Shown piece after piece: positions 1 through 8,938 of a DNA stretch of 64,000 nt. Position 1 is the stretch's first letter. Each line of letters begins with the position of its first letter. The stretch covers positions 4,898,001-4,962,000 of the forward strand of contig OZ246981.1 in the NCBI GenBank assembly GCA_965232455.1, read 5' to 3'. This stretch comes from JBFGFX01 sp965232455. Its GTDB lineage: Bacteria; Pseudomonadota; Gammaproteobacteria; Steroidobacterales; Woeseiaceae. The position numbers and the translations under genes are program-made. Below the pieces are notes generated by a model. The model saw only the letters and a program-made list of their open reading frames with translations. It was not told the DNA's origin and did no database searches.

Positions 1-1267
1 GGCCCGGCAGCGTCAGCGAAACGGCGGGAGCGTAGGTGACGAGCAACAGCGCCAGGACAAACACCGCGTAGAACGGCCACAATGTGCGGATCGCGTCTTC
101 GATGCGTATTCCGCCGGCGGCGCAGCCGACGAACAGCACCGAGCCGACCGGCGGAGTGACCAGCCCGGTGCCGAGGTTCAGGATCAGGACGATACCGAAG
201 TGCACGGGGTCCATGCCGAGCTCGGCTGCAATCGGCAGGAAAATCGGCGTCGTAATGACGATCAGCGGCGCCATGTCCATGAACGTGCCGAGTAGCAGCA
301 GGATGAGGTTGATCAGCAGCAGGATGACCAGCGGATTGCTCGAAACGTCGAGGATGGCCTGCGACAGCCGCAGCGGCACTTCCGTGATCGCGAGCACCCA
401 GCCGAACGCGGAGGCCGTGCCGATGACCAGCATCACCATCGCGGTCGTCTTGAGCGCGCGTACGGTGGCTTCGACGAACTGTTTCCGATCCAGGCTTCTG
501 TACACCAAGGTTGCGACGACCGCGGTGTAGATGACGGCGATAGCGGAAGACTCCGTTGCCGTGAAAATGCCGGACAGTATGCCGCCGACGATGATCATCG
601 CGGACAGCAGGCCGGGCAGCGCCGCCGCAAAATAGCGGGCGACGATCAGCCAGCCCGGAAAACTGCCCGCCGGGTAGTTTCGTTTTCGCGCGACGACGTA
701 GGCCACGCCCATGAGCATGAGTCCGAGCAGTACGCCCGGCGCCAGTCCGGCCAGGAACAGCGCGCCGATGGGAACGCCGCCGGCGGCGATCGAATAGATG
801 ATCATGTTGTGCGATGGCGGAATCAGCAAGCCGGTGGTTGCTCCCGTGACCGTGACGTTGACGGCATAGTCGGGGTCGTAACCGTCGGACTTCATGACCG
901 GCACCAGCGCCGATCCCATCGCGGACGCGCTGGCGACCGCGGACCCGGACACCGCGCCGAACATCATGCTCGAAAAAATGTTGACGACCCCGAGCCCGCC
1001 TTTCAGGCGGCCGAGCAGCGATTGCGCAAAACGTACGAGGCGCTCGGCGATACCGGATTGATTCATCAACTCGCCGGCATACACGAAAAACGGAATCGCC
1101 ATCAGTGCGAAGATGTTCATGCCGGCGGCCATTCGCTGAAACGCCACGACCATCGGTATGTCGAGCCACGCCATTGTCGCCAGCGCGGCAATACCCAGCG
1201 CGAACGCGACCGGCACGCCCAGAAGGAGAAGACCGAAAAACGTCGCGAACAGGATGAACAGGTCCAT
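1..1267 (-). CDS. dctM: TRAP transporter large permease (DctM family), 3' end cut by window edge
   Basis: Large membrane subunit of a tripartite ATP-independent periplasmic transporter, which moves a sugar acid or carboxylate into the cell on a sodium or proton gradient. I translated it from the minus strand. The frame is open from an ATG at 1267 to base 2 (422 codons) with no stop, so the last few residues fall outside the window; the family is usually about 425-430 residues. It is hydrophobic throughout, and contains the family-typical stretches MFGAVSGSAVAS, GLLIPPSHNMIIYS and FTATESSAIAV. Its ATG overlaps the TGA of dctQ (TGATG), so the two are translationally coupled. It is the last visible gene of the gntR-uxaC-dctPQM unit. 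The substrate is inferred as glucuronate or a related hexuronate from context only. Confidence 0.93.
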   Translation of the reverse strand, partial: MDLFILFATFFGLLLLGVPVAFALGIAALATMAWLDIPMVVAFQRMAAGMNIFALMAIPFFVYAGELMNQSGIAERLVRFAQSLLGRLKGGLGVVNIFSSMMFGAVSGSAVASASAMGSALVPVMKSDGYDPDYAVNVTVTGATTGLLIPPSHNMIIYSIAAGGVPIGALFLAGLAPGVLLGLMLMGVAYVVARKRNYPAGSFPGWLIVARYFAAALPGLLSAMIIVGGILSGIFTATESSAIAVIYTAVVATLVYRSLDRKQFVEATVRALKTTAMVMLVIGTASAFGWVLAITEVPLRLSQAILDVSSNPLVILLLINLILLLLGTFMDMAPLIVITTPIFLPIAAELGMDPVHFGIVLILNLGTGLVTPPVGSVLFVGCAAGGIRIEDAIRTLWPFYAVFVLALLLVTYAPAVSLTLPG

Positions 1268-1755
1268 CAGTCTTCTCTTGGGGCGGACGCAGGCGGCGCG
1301 GTGACGCGCTCCAGTGCAAAAACGACAATCAGCGCGCCCGCGATGATAAACGGCCAATAGGCAACCGCGCGTGAGATGCCCAGCGTGGGGATGGTATGAC
1401 TGCGCGTGAATTCGGCGAGCGCCGCGCCGTGCCAGACCATCAACAGTCCAAACGCGCCGACAAGGATGTTGATCGATCGTTCGAGCAGGCCTTGCCTGTC
1501 GGCGTCCAGCATCGTGCTCAGTAATCGAAACCGGAGATGGAAACCTTCGCGGACGCCGACGGCGGCGGTGAGCAGCACGAAATACAGCATCAGCAGCAAT
1601 GCGACGGATTCGGACCAGGCGGGACTGGCGTTCAGCACCTTGCGGCCGAAAACCTGCCAGCCGATGATCAGCGTCATCAGGACGAGCCCGGACACCGAAA
1701 CGGCCAGCGCCGCTCGCGCCAGCCAATCGCAGAGTGCCGAAAACAGTTTTCGCAC
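1267..1755 (-). CDS. dctQ: TRAP transporter small permease (DctQ family)
   Basis: Small membrane subunit of the TRAP transporter, pairing with DctM. The protein has 162 residues, normal for the family, with four predicted membrane helices at about 14-36, 50-68, 94-113 and 131-149. The stretch WQVFGRKVLNASPAWSES (about 33-50) is the classic DctQ signature between helices 1 and 2. The start follows the dctP stop by 8 bases, and its own stop overlaps the dctM start by one base. It sits in the hexuronate operon, so import of a uronate is the likely role. Confidence 0.93.
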   Translation of the reverse strand: MRKLFSALCDWLARAALAVSVSGLVLMTLIIGWQVFGRKVLNASPAWSESVALLLMLYFVLLTAAVGVREGFHLRFRLLSTMLDADRQGLLERSINILVGAFGLLMVWHGAALAEFTRSHTIPTLGISRAVAYWPFIIAGALIVVFALERVTAPPASAPRED

Positions 1756-1763
1756 GTAAACGG

Positions 1764-2744
1764 TTACCGAACGCCGGTTTCGCTGATGCGCCGGGCCAGC
1801 GCTTCGAGCTCGGGCGTGTTCAGGAAGCGATCGTAGACCGGTTGGACAGCCGCGCGAAACGGTCCCTTATCAACCGATTCGATGACGGCGTTGCCGTTTG
1901 CGAGCACCGCCGCGCGCGAGCGTTCGACCCGCGCGTCCCACAGCTCTCGCATGACCGGAACCGACGCGCGCGCGGCGGCGCGGACGAGCGCCCGGTCCGC
2001 CGGCGTGAGCTTGCGCCATCGATGAGCCGACATCACGAGCACCTCCGGCGCCATCGAATGTTCCGTTCGCGAATAGTGGTCCGCAACCTCGAAATGCCGA
2101 GTCGACTCGTAGGACGGCCAGTTGTTTTCGCTGCCGTCGATCGTGCCGAGGACGAGGGATTCATAAACCTGTCCGAAACCCATCGGCGTGGGATTACCGC
2201 CGAGCGCGGCAACCATCTCGACGAAAAGCTCCGAGTTCTGCACGCGGATTTTCATGCCGTCGAGATCGGCGGGCGTCTCTATGGGCCGCTTGACGTTGTA
2301 AAAACTGCGGGCGCCGGAATCGTAAAAGGCAAGACCGATCAGACCTTGCGGCTCCATTGCGGCGAGCAGCTCATCGCCAATTGGCCCGTCGACGACGCGT
2401 CGCATGTGATCGATGGATTGGAAGATGAACGGCATCGCCAGGACCGTGGTTTCGGGGACGATCGAGTTGAGCGGCGCGAGGTTCACCCGGTTCAAATCGA
2501 TTCCGCCGAAAATAGTGATCTCGAGCGTATCTCGTTCCTCACCCAACTGACCGCCCGCATAGAGCTTCAGTCCTATCCGTCCATCGCTCTCGCGCAAAAG
2601 GTATTCGGACATGAAGCTCAGCGCCTGCACCGTCGGATAATCGTCGGGGTGCGTATCGCTAACGCGCAGCGTGATGTCCTGAGCCGACGCTGCGCCGGTG
2701 AGAAGCGACGTCAATACGCCGATGACAACGCAACGCGGGAACAT
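1764..2744 (-). CDS. dctP: TRAP transporter substrate-binding protein (DctP family)
   Basis: Periplasmic solute receptor of the TRAP system. I start it at the ATG at 2744, giving 326 residues with a clear signal peptide (MFPRCVVIGVLTSLLTGAASA, cleavage before QDITL). A longer frame reaching 2858 would only add low-complexity sequence inside uxaC. The fold markers are GGQLGEERDTLE, the ligand-binding arginine region DGMKIRVQNSELF, and VLGTIDGSENNWPSY, which matches the usual GxxDGxEN motif. The ATG overlaps the uxaC TGA (TGATG), indicating translational coupling. The ligand is probably a hexuronate by gene context; sequence alone does not fix it. Confidence 0.93.
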   Translation of the reverse strand: MFPRCVVIGVLTSLLTGAASAQDITLRVSDTHPDDYPTVQALSFMSEYLLRESDGRIGLKLYAGGQLGEERDTLEITIFGGIDLNRVNLAPLNSIVPETTVLAMPFIFQSIDHMRRVVDGPIGDELLAAMEPQGLIGLAFYDSGARSFYNVKRPIETPADLDGMKIRVQNSELFVEMVAALGGNPTPMGFGQVYESLVLGTIDGSENNWPSYESTRHFEVADHYSRTEHSMAPEVLVMSAHRWRKLTPADRALVRAAARASVPVMRELWDARVERSRAAVLANGNAVIESVDKGPFRAAVQPVYDRFLNTPELEALARRISETGVR

Positions 2745-4171
2745 CAATCGAACTTGTACGCTTTCTTGACGAGCCGGTAGGTGAGGTCGTGCGCGATCTC
2801 GACCGCCTCGTCCTCTTCCAGCCGATGGTCCGTGACCAGCTCGGCAAGATAGGCGCAATCCATGCGCCGCGCCACGTCATGGCGCGCCGGAATCGACAGG
2901 AACGCGCGGGTGTCGTCGTTGAAGCCCGCCGTATTGTAGAAACCCGCCGTTTCCGTCACGCGCTCGCGAAAGCGGCGCATGCCGTTCGGGCTGTCGTGAA
3001 ACCACCAGGGCGGGCCGAGTGTGAGAATCGGATAATGACCCGCCAGCGGCGCGAGTTCGCGGCTGTAACTCGTTTCATCCAGCGTAAAGAGAATGATCGA
3101 GAGATCCGGTTCGTTGCCGAGCCGGTCGAGGAGCGGTTTCAAAGCGTGCACATAGTCCGTCGGCATTGGAATGTCGGCGCCCTTGTCCCGGCCGAACTCG
3201 CGGAACACGTCGCTGTTGTGGTTTCTGAATGAGCCCGGGTGTATCTGCATTACGAGCCCGTCGTCCAGGCTCATTTTGGCCATTTCGGTGAGCATCTGCG
3301 CGCGAAACAGTTCGGCGTCCGCCGGCCCGAAATCGCCGCGCGACACCTTGTCGAACAGGCGAGCCGCCTCGTTGGCGTCGAGGTCAGCCGTTGCGGCCGT
3401 CGGATGTCCATGGTCCGTCGAGGTGGCGCCGAACTCCATGAAGTAGCGGCGGCGCCGGCGTAAGGCATTCAGGTATCCGCTCCAGTTCGCTGTGTCTTCG
3501 CCGCTGACCTCACCCAGCGTCGCGACGTTGTCGGCGAATCCCTCGAACTCCGGATCGACGACCGGGTCCGGACGAAAGGCGGTGATCACGTTGCCGGACC
3601 AGTCGCTGTCGCGGATCCTGCGGTGGTGTCTAAGGTCGTCGAGCGGCGATTCCGTCGTCGCGAGGACCTCGATCCGGTACCGGTCGAAAAGCGCGCGCGG
3701 TCGGTACTCGTCGCGGCTCAAGCAGTCCGCGATGGTGTCGTAGTAGAGGTCGGCCGTCGTTTCGTTCAGGCGGACGTCGAGGCCAAACACTTTCGAGAAA
3801 ACGTAGTCCAGCCACAGGCGCGAGGGCGTGCCGCGGAACAGGTGGTAGTGGGCCGCAAACGTCCGCCAGACTTCGCGGCTGTCGGCGATCGGGGCGGCCG
3901 GCCGCTCCTCGTGAACGCCGCCGAGGCCCAGTTCGGCCAGGGCGATGCCCTGGCTGTGCAGCATGCGGTAAAGATAGTGATCGGGCACGATCAGCAGGTC
4001 GGACGGGTTGTCGAAATTCTCGTTGTCGGCAAACCAGCTCGGATCGGTGTGTCCGTGCGGGCTGACGATAGGCAGGTCCGCGACTTCGCCGTAAAGCCGT
4101 CGCGCGATCCCGCGCGCCGCGGGATCGGCCGGAAACAGCCGGTCTTCGTGCAGCGATAGCGGCTGATTCAT
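2744..4171 (-). CDS. uxaC: Glucuronate isomerase (uronate isomerase)
   Basis: Cytoplasmic isomerase converting D-glucuronate to D-fructuronate (or galacturonate to tagaturonate), the first step of hexuronate breakdown. The protein has 475 residues, against about 470 for the family. The N-terminal metal-binding region reads SPHGHTDPSWF (H39, H41), the form I recall from Caulobacter-type UxaC. Conserved stretches TATDHGHPTA-like, FRAQMLTEMAKMS, IHPGSFRNHN, LFTLDETSYSRELAPLAGHYP and GFNDDTRAFLSIPARHD are all present. Its start overlaps the stop of the GntR regulator by 4 bases (ATGA) and its stop overlaps dctP, so it is co-translated with both. Confidence 0.95.
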   Translation of the reverse strand: MNQPLSLHEDRLFPADPAARGIARRLYGEVADLPIVSPHGHTDPSWFADNENFDNPSDLLIVPDHYLYRMLHSQGIALAELGLGGVHEERPAAPIADSREVWRTFAAHYHLFRGTPSRLWLDYVFSKVFGLDVRLNETTADLYYDTIADCLSRDEYRPRALFDRYRIEVLATTESPLDDLRHHRRIRDSDWSGNVITAFRPDPVVDPEFEGFADNVATLGEVSGEDTANWSGYLNALRRRRRYFMEFGATSTDHGHPTAATADLDANEAARLFDKVSRGDFGPADAELFRAQMLTEMAKMSLDDGLVMQIHPGSFRNHNSDVFREFGRDKGADIPMPTDYVHALKPLLDRLGNEPDLSIILFTLDETSYSRELAPLAGHYPILTLGPPWWFHDSPNGMRRFRERVTETAGFYNTAGFNDDTRAFLSIPARHDVARRMDCAYLAELVTDHRLEEDEAVEIAHDLTYRLVKKAYKFD

Positions 4172-4926
4172 TTTTCCGTCGCTGTGTTTACGAAACGCTT
4201 ACGGTGTTTCTCGACCTCGGCCTTGGCGCGCTCGATGGCTTCGACTTCTGTGGCGGCGAGAATGCCTCTCGTCACGTGCGACAGGTGGTTCCTCATGGCG
4301 GCGCGGGCGGTCGCTGGATTGCGTGTGCGGATCGCATCGAGGATCGCGCGATGCTCGTCGATGATGGGACGCATACCGCTCGCGCGGACCTGGTTCATCA
4401 TACGTACGCACAGCGGCGAGTGATAACGCACGTCCCAGAGATGTTCGAGCGCGCTGACGATGGCGCTGTTGTTCGTGCTGCGCGCGATCGAAAGGTGAAA
4501 CTCGCGATCGGCAAGCTCACCCGTGATGCCTTCACGATTCTCCTTTTCCATGTCTTCGAGAATCTCTTCCAGCTTGTCGAGCTGTTCCTCGGTGGCCAGC
4601 TCGGCGGCGAGCGCCGCGATCTCTCCCTCGAGCAGGGTGCGCGCTTCGATCAACTCGAACGGCCCGATGTCCAGTTCGCCCATGTCGCCGGCCGCGGCGT
4701 CGGCTCGCACGTAAACGCCGGATCCGCTACGCACCTCCACGAGACCGCCGATTTCCAGCGCGATGATCGCCTCCCGAATGGTCGGCCGGCTGACGTCGAA
4801 GCGCTGGGCCAGGTCGCGCTCCGCCGGCAGGCGCTGGCCCGGGGCGAATTTGCCGGCGCTGATCTCACGAGCCAGTGAGTTGGCGACCTTCTGGTACAGC
4901 CTCGTGGTTTTCGTTTGTGTTGGCAT
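4168..4926 (-). CDS. GntR/FadR-type regulator of hexuronate genes (UxuR-like)
   Basis: DNA-binding repressor of the FadR subfamily, 252 residues from the ATG at 4926; a 19-residue upstream extension lacks support. The N-terminal winged helix (about 8-75) shows GQRLPAERDLAQRF and VSRPTIREAIIALE followed by the wing VRSGSGVYVR. The C-terminal FCD effector domain (about 95-220) contains REFHLSIARSTNN and the downstream acidic and histidine residues that bind a metal. It overlaps uxaC by 4 bases and is first in the catabolic unit, so it probably controls its own operon and the divergent manD genes. The inducer is likely a hexuronate intermediate, by context. Confidence 0.9.
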   Translation of the reverse strand: MPTQTKTTRLYQKVANSLAREISAGKFAPGQRLPAERDLAQRFDVSRPTIREAIIALEIGGLVEVRSGSGVYVRADAAAGDMGELDIGPFELIEARTLLEGEIAALAAELATEEQLDKLEEILEDMEKENREGITGELADREFHLSIARSTNNSAIVSALEHLWDVRYHSPLCVRMMNQVRASGMRPIIDEHRAILDAIRTRNPATARAAMRNHLSHVTRGILAATEVEAIERAKAEVEKHRKRFVNTATEK

Positions 4927-5198
4927 TTTCTCGTGTCCGTTGGTGCTGACGAGCAGCAAGCTGTCAGGCCAGTTTATCACCAACCGGTCTGAAAATGCAG
5001 CGGGATGGGATCTGTTCCGGGATTTGAGCGGATTTGTCCAGTTTTTTCTAATATGTTGTTTTTAAATTAAAAATATTACTAAAAAAGCGGGCATTCGGCG
5101 ATCCCGGGGGATCTTCCCGACGAAGCTCTGGTATTTCCGCCACAATGCCGCATAATTGGCAAGGCCAATATTAGCCAGCTGGACGGTCGAACAAGCTT
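4927..5198. promoter_or_regulatory. Divergent promoter region between the gntR-uxaC-dctPQM unit and manD
   Basis: A 272-base gap between two divergent transcription units. Bases about 5040-5092 are strongly AT-rich against GC-rich surroundings, which is where both promoters would be expected. I could not pick single -35/-10 pairs with confidence. The palindrome at 5155-5169 lies at the manD side. Confidence 0.6.
5155..5169. promoter_or_regulatory. Candidate UxuR/GntR operator
   Basis: Perfect 6-base inverted repeat with a 3-base centre: ATTGGC AAG GCCAAT, 29 bases before the manD ATG. The E. coli UxuR/ExuR consensus core is ATTGGTATACCAAT, so arms and orientation match closely while the centre differs. 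The divergent GntR/FadR gene is the obvious candidate ligand. Confidence 0.55.
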
Positions 5199-6407
5199 AT
5201 GAAGATCACAAATGCCCGGACCATCGTGACCTGCCCGGGCCGGAATTTCGTCACCGTCAAAATCGAGACCGACGAGGGTGTCTACGGCATCGGGGACGCC
5301 ACCCTGAACGGCCGGGAGAAAGCCGTTGTCGCCTATCTGGACGAGCACGTGCTGCCCTGCCTGATTGGCAGGGACCCCGCAAACATCGAAGACGCCTGGC
5401 AATACCTCTATCGCGGGGCGTACTGGCGCCGCGGTCCGGTCACGATGTCCGCGATTGCCGCGGTCGATACGGCGTTGTGGGACATCAAGGCGAAAGTCGC
5501 CGGCTTGCCGCTCTATCAGCTCCTCGGCGGCGCAAGCCGCAAAGGCGTCATGGTTTACGGGCACGCGAACGGGGCGGACATCGACGAAACCTGCGACGAA
5601 GTCGCAAAATTCATCGACCTGGGTTATGCGGCGGTTCGCGCACAGTGCGGGATACCGGGTATGGACAGCGTATACGGCGTGTCCGAGGACAAGATGTATT
5701 ACGAGCCGGCGTCGGGCGAGCGGCCGCGGGAGGAAAGCTGGTCGACAGAGAAGTATCTGCGGCACGTACCGAAGCTGTTCGACAAACTCCGAGAACGCTT
5801 CGGCTTCGACACGCATTTGTTGCACGACGCGCACCATCGCCTCACGCCGATCGAGGCGGCGTCGCTCGGCAAGGCGCTGGAACCGTACCGGCTGTTCTGG
5901 CTCGAGGATCCGACTCCCGCCGAAAACCAGGAAGCGTTCCGGCTGATTCGCCGGCACACGACGACACCGATCGCGACCGGCGAGGTGCTGAACACGATCT
6001 GGGATTGCCGCACGCTCGTCGAGGAACAGCTGATCGATTACATACGCACGACCGTCGTGCGCGCCGGCGGCATTACGCATCTTCGGCGCATTGCGGATCT
6101 AGCCGCGCTCTACCAGATTCGCACGGGCTGCCACGGTGCGACCGACCTCTCTCCGGTGACGATGGGCGCGGCGCTGCATTTTGACCTCTGGGTACCGAAC
6201 TTCGGCATCCAGGAGTACATGCGCCACAGCGACGACACCGACGCCGTGTTTCCGCACGCCTATTCGTTCAAGAACGGTTACCTGCACCCGGGTGAGGTGC
6301 CGGGGCACGGCGTGGATATCGATGAAAAACTCGCCGCGCAGTTTCCGTACAAAAAAGCCTACTTGCCGGTATCGCGCCTCGGCGACGGAACCCTGTGGAA
6401 CTGGTGA
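5199..6407 (+). CDS. manD: D-mannonate dehydratase, enolase superfamily (ManD/RspA type)
   Basis: Converts D-mannonate to 2-keto-3-deoxy-D-gluconate. The protein has 402 residues, the same length as I recall for characterised Novosphingobium ManD, and it aligns with that enzyme from memory over its whole length without gaps. The active-site residues fall at the same numbers: Arg147 and Tyr159 as the base pair, His212, and metal ligands Asp210, Glu236 and Glu262. Other markers are RGAYWRRGPVTM, HANGADIDET, THLRRIADLAALYQ and GIQEYMRHS. It is the first gene of the rightward unit and divergent from uxaC. The step between UxaC and ManD (fructuronate reductase) is missing from the window. Confidence 0.94.
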   Translation: MKITNARTIVTCPGRNFVTVKIETDEGVYGIGDATLNGREKAVVAYLDEHVLPCLIGRDPANIEDAWQYLYRGAYWRRGPVTMSAIAAVDTALWDIKAKVAGLPLYQLLGGASRKGVMVYGHANGADIDETCDEVAKFIDLGYAAVRAQCGIPGMDSVYGVSEDKMYYEPASGERPREESWSTEKYLRHVPKLFDKLRERFGFDTHLLHDAHHRLTPIEAASLGKALEPYRLFWLEDPTPAENQEAFRLIRRHTTTPIATGEVLNTIWDCRTLVEEQLIDYIRTTVVRAGGITHLRRIADLAALYQIRTGCHGATDLSPVTMGAALHFDLWVPNFGIQEYMRHSDDTDAVFPHAYSFKNGYLHPGEVPGHGVDIDEKLAAQFPYKKAYLPVSRLGDGTLWNW

Positions 6408-6457
6408 GCAGGCCGCGCCGCTCGCGGGCGCCCGGCCATCGGATCAGAGGGGGACAA

Positions 6458-7708
6458 ATGACAGAACGAGTGAAAGTGTCGAGCGTCGTTACGCGCCGTG
6501 ACGTTTTGAGGTCGCTCGGGGGTGCCGCCGCGGTTGGCGTTGGTGGTGCGCTCGGCAGCGCCGATTCCGCGATGGCGGCGCCTACGGAGTCCGACCTGGT
6601 CATCCGCGAAGTCAAAACCTTCGTCATGGACGACGCCATTTTCGTCAAGCTCACCACCGACTCCGGCGTGTCCGGTTGGGGGGAATGCGACGCGGGCAGC
6701 CACTACGTCATGGAGGCGTTCATACACTCCGAACACGCGGGACGCGTCCTGGGCCGGGATCCGTTCGACAACGAGCGGCTCTACGACGACATGTTCTACC
6801 GTTCGCACGATTTTGGCCCCGGCGGCGCGCTGTCCAACTCGATCGCCGGTATCGACATTGCGCTCTGGGACCTGAAAGCGCGAATCCTCGACGTGCCGCT
6901 GTATCGGCTGCTGGGCGGCAAATACCGGGATCGCATGCCGATCTACGGCAGCTACGGCGTCGGACGCTGGCAGCGGATGAGCAAGAGAGAAGCTGCCGCA
7001 CAGGCTGTCAAATTCGTGCGCGAGGGATTGCGTACCGTGAAGTGCCGGATGCAGATCCGCGAAAATCACCTGAATCCGGTCGAGGACCGGACGCTGGAAT
7101 ACGTCGACGCGATCGAAAAGGAAATCGGCAACGACGCCGAACTCTTCGTTGACATCAACAACGGATACAGCGCCGCGCGCGCGATACAGGTCGGGCGGGT
7201 ATTGCAGGACAAATACGGTCATCGCTTTTATGAAGAGCCCTGCTCGGATCAAAACCACGTCGAAACCGCGCGTGTCGTGGACGCGCTGGACATCGCCGTT
7301 ATCGCGGGCGAGAAGGAATACACGCTCTGGCAGCTCGACGAGCTGATCCGTTACGCCAATCCGGATTATCTCAATCCGGACGTCATCAAGGCAGGCGGGA
7401 TCACGGTGATGCAGAAAATTGGCGTGCTCGCGCAGGCGCGGCAAAAGCCCATGATCCTGCACAACACCCGGCCGACGATCAGCACGGCGGCGTCGCTGCA
7501 GCTTGCGGCGTCGCTGCCCGCGATCGGACCGTTTTTCGAGTATCCCGAGGCTGATCGATTTGTCGAACAGATCGGCACGGTCAAAGACTATCCGAGGCTG
7601 GACGACGGTTACCTCGTCGTTCCCGATACGCCCGGGATAGGTATAGAACTCGACGAAGAAAAGGTGCTGGCCAGGAGTCGCCAGGTCCGCGTTTCCGACG
7701 GTTCGTGA
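6458..7708 (+). CDS. Tat-exported mandelate racemase/muconate lactonising enzyme family protein
   Basis: Enolase-superfamily enzyme of unassigned substrate, 416 residues from the ATG at 6458, which follows a purine-rich RBS (cagaggggg). The N-terminus carries a twin-arginine signal (VTRRDVLRSLGG, R13-R14) with cleavage expected after SAMA (about residue 40). Catalytic positions are visible: K195-C-R197 in the KxK position, metal ligands D232, E259/E260 and E285, and H335 in ILHNTRP. This layout fits the sugar-acid dehydratases of the superfamily rather than ManD. It lies between manD and the KDG kinase, so a dehydratase or epimerase acting on a sugar acid is likely. Export is odd, because most family members are cytoplasmic. 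Confidence 0.82.
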   Translation: MTERVKVSSVVTRRDVLRSLGGAAAVGVGGALGSADSAMAAPTESDLVIREVKTFVMDDAIFVKLTTDSGVSGWGECDAGSHYVMEAFIHSEHAGRVLGRDPFDNERLYDDMFYRSHDFGPGGALSNSIAGIDIALWDLKARILDVPLYRLLGGKYRDRMPIYGSYGVGRWQRMSKREAAAQAVKFVREGLRTVKCRMQIRENHLNPVEDRTLEYVDAIEKEIGNDAELFVDINNGYSAARAIQVGRVLQDKYGHRFYEEPCSDQNHVETARVVDALDIAVIAGEKEYTLWQLDELIRYANPDYLNPDVIKAGGITVMQKIGVLAQARQKPMILHNTRPTISTAASLQLAASLPAIGPFFEYPEADRFVEQIGTVKDYPRLDDGYLVVPDTPGIGIELDEEKVLARSRQVRVSDGS

Positions 7709-7776
7709 CTCCACGCGGGCGTTTCCCGGTGGCCGGCGAGCTACCGGCAACGCCTTGGCAGAGACAAAAACAGTGA

Positions 7777-8814
7777 GTGGCAGCAGTGGCTGAATACCTG
7801 AGTTTTGGCGAGATCATGTTGCGGTTGAAATCGCCGGCACACGAGCGATTGTTTCAGTCGCCGCAGCTGGAGGCGACCTTCGGCGGCGGGGAAGCGAACG
7901 TGGCGGTTGCACTCGCCAACTTCGGGCTTTCCGCAGGCTTCGTTTCCGCCTTGCCGGACAACGACGTCGGTGCGGCGGCGCTGCGCGCGCTCAAGAGTTT
8001 TGACGTCGATACGAGGCACGTGAGACTCCGCGGAGAACGCTTGGGAGTCTATTTCCTCGAAGCCGGCGCGAATCAGCGGCCGTCGAAGGTCGTTTATGAC
8101 CGGGCCGACACGGCCATCGCGTCGGCCGGGGTCGGCGATTTCGATTGGCCGACAGTTTTCTCCGAGGCGCGCTGGTTCCACGTCACCGGCATCACACCCG
8201 CACTGAGCGAGTCGGCGGCCGAGCTCAGCCTCGAGGCCGTGCGGGCGGCGAAAGATGCCGGCATAACCGTTTCCTGCGATTTCAATTATCGCGGCAAGCT
8301 CTGGCGCTACGGCAGGCAGGCGCCGGAGGTGATGCGCGAGCTCGTACGTTACGTCGACGTCGGGATCGCCAATGAGGAGGACTGCCAGAAGTCGCTGGGC
8401 ATCAGCGCCAACGTGGACGTCGCGGAGGGTGAGCTGGATACCGCGAAGTACGAGGTGCTCAGCAGCAAGGTGCTGCGGGAGTTTCCGAATCTTTCGCTGC
8501 TGGCGATTACGCTGCGCGAATCGCAGAGCGCCGATAGAAACGGCTGGTCCGCCTGCCTGCGCGACGCCGAGGGGTTCAGGCTTTCGCGCCGCTACGCAAT
8601 CACCGACATCGTCGACAGGGTGGGCGGCGGCGACAGTTTTGCTTCGGGACTGATATACGGGCTGAACGCGTATGCGGACAAACAGCAGGCGCTGGAATTT
8701 GCGGTTGCCGCGAGCTGCCTGAAACACTCGATTTCAGGCGATTTCAACCGGGTCACGGTTGCCGAGGTCGAAAAACTGCTCGGCGGAGACGGTTCGGGAC
8801 GGGTGCAACGCTGA
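7777..8814 (+). CDS. kdgK: 2-dehydro-3-deoxygluconokinase (PfkB family)
   Basis: Cytoplasmic sugar kinase that phosphorylates KDG to KDPG, the last uronate-specific step before aldol cleavage. The protein has 345 residues with a GTG start at 7777; a second GTG at 7786 is also possible. PfkB markers are GGGEANVAVALANFG (36-50) and the anion hole and base motif DRVGGGDSFASG (280-291, D286). FGEIMLRL at the N-terminus and SCDFNYRGKLW (about 166-176) are typical of KDG kinases. It closes the manD unit, which supports KDG as substrate over other sugars. Confidence 0.87.
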   Translation: MAAVAEYLSFGEIMLRLKSPAHERLFQSPQLEATFGGGEANVAVALANFGLSAGFVSALPDNDVGAAALRALKSFDVDTRHVRLRGERLGVYFLEAGANQRPSKVVYDRADTAIASAGVGDFDWPTVFSEARWFHVTGITPALSESAAELSLEAVRAAKDAGITVSCDFNYRGKLWRYGRQAPEVMRELVRYVDVGIANEEDCQKSLGISANVDVAEGELDTAKYEVLSSKVLREFPNLSLLAITLRESQSADRNGWSACLRDAEGFRLSRRYAITDIVDRVGGGDSFASGLIYGLNAYADKQQALEFAVAASCLKHSISGDFNRVTVAEVEKLLGGDGSGRVQR

Positions 8815-8938
8815 AGCGCGGACGCCTCACGGTAATCACCGCGGCGCGCACGATTGGCATAGGGCTTTCACGGATAGCGCTTCATCTGCGCTTGCGTTCA
8901 TACTCGCTGTTGGTAACAGGTACAGCGGGAGATTTCGC

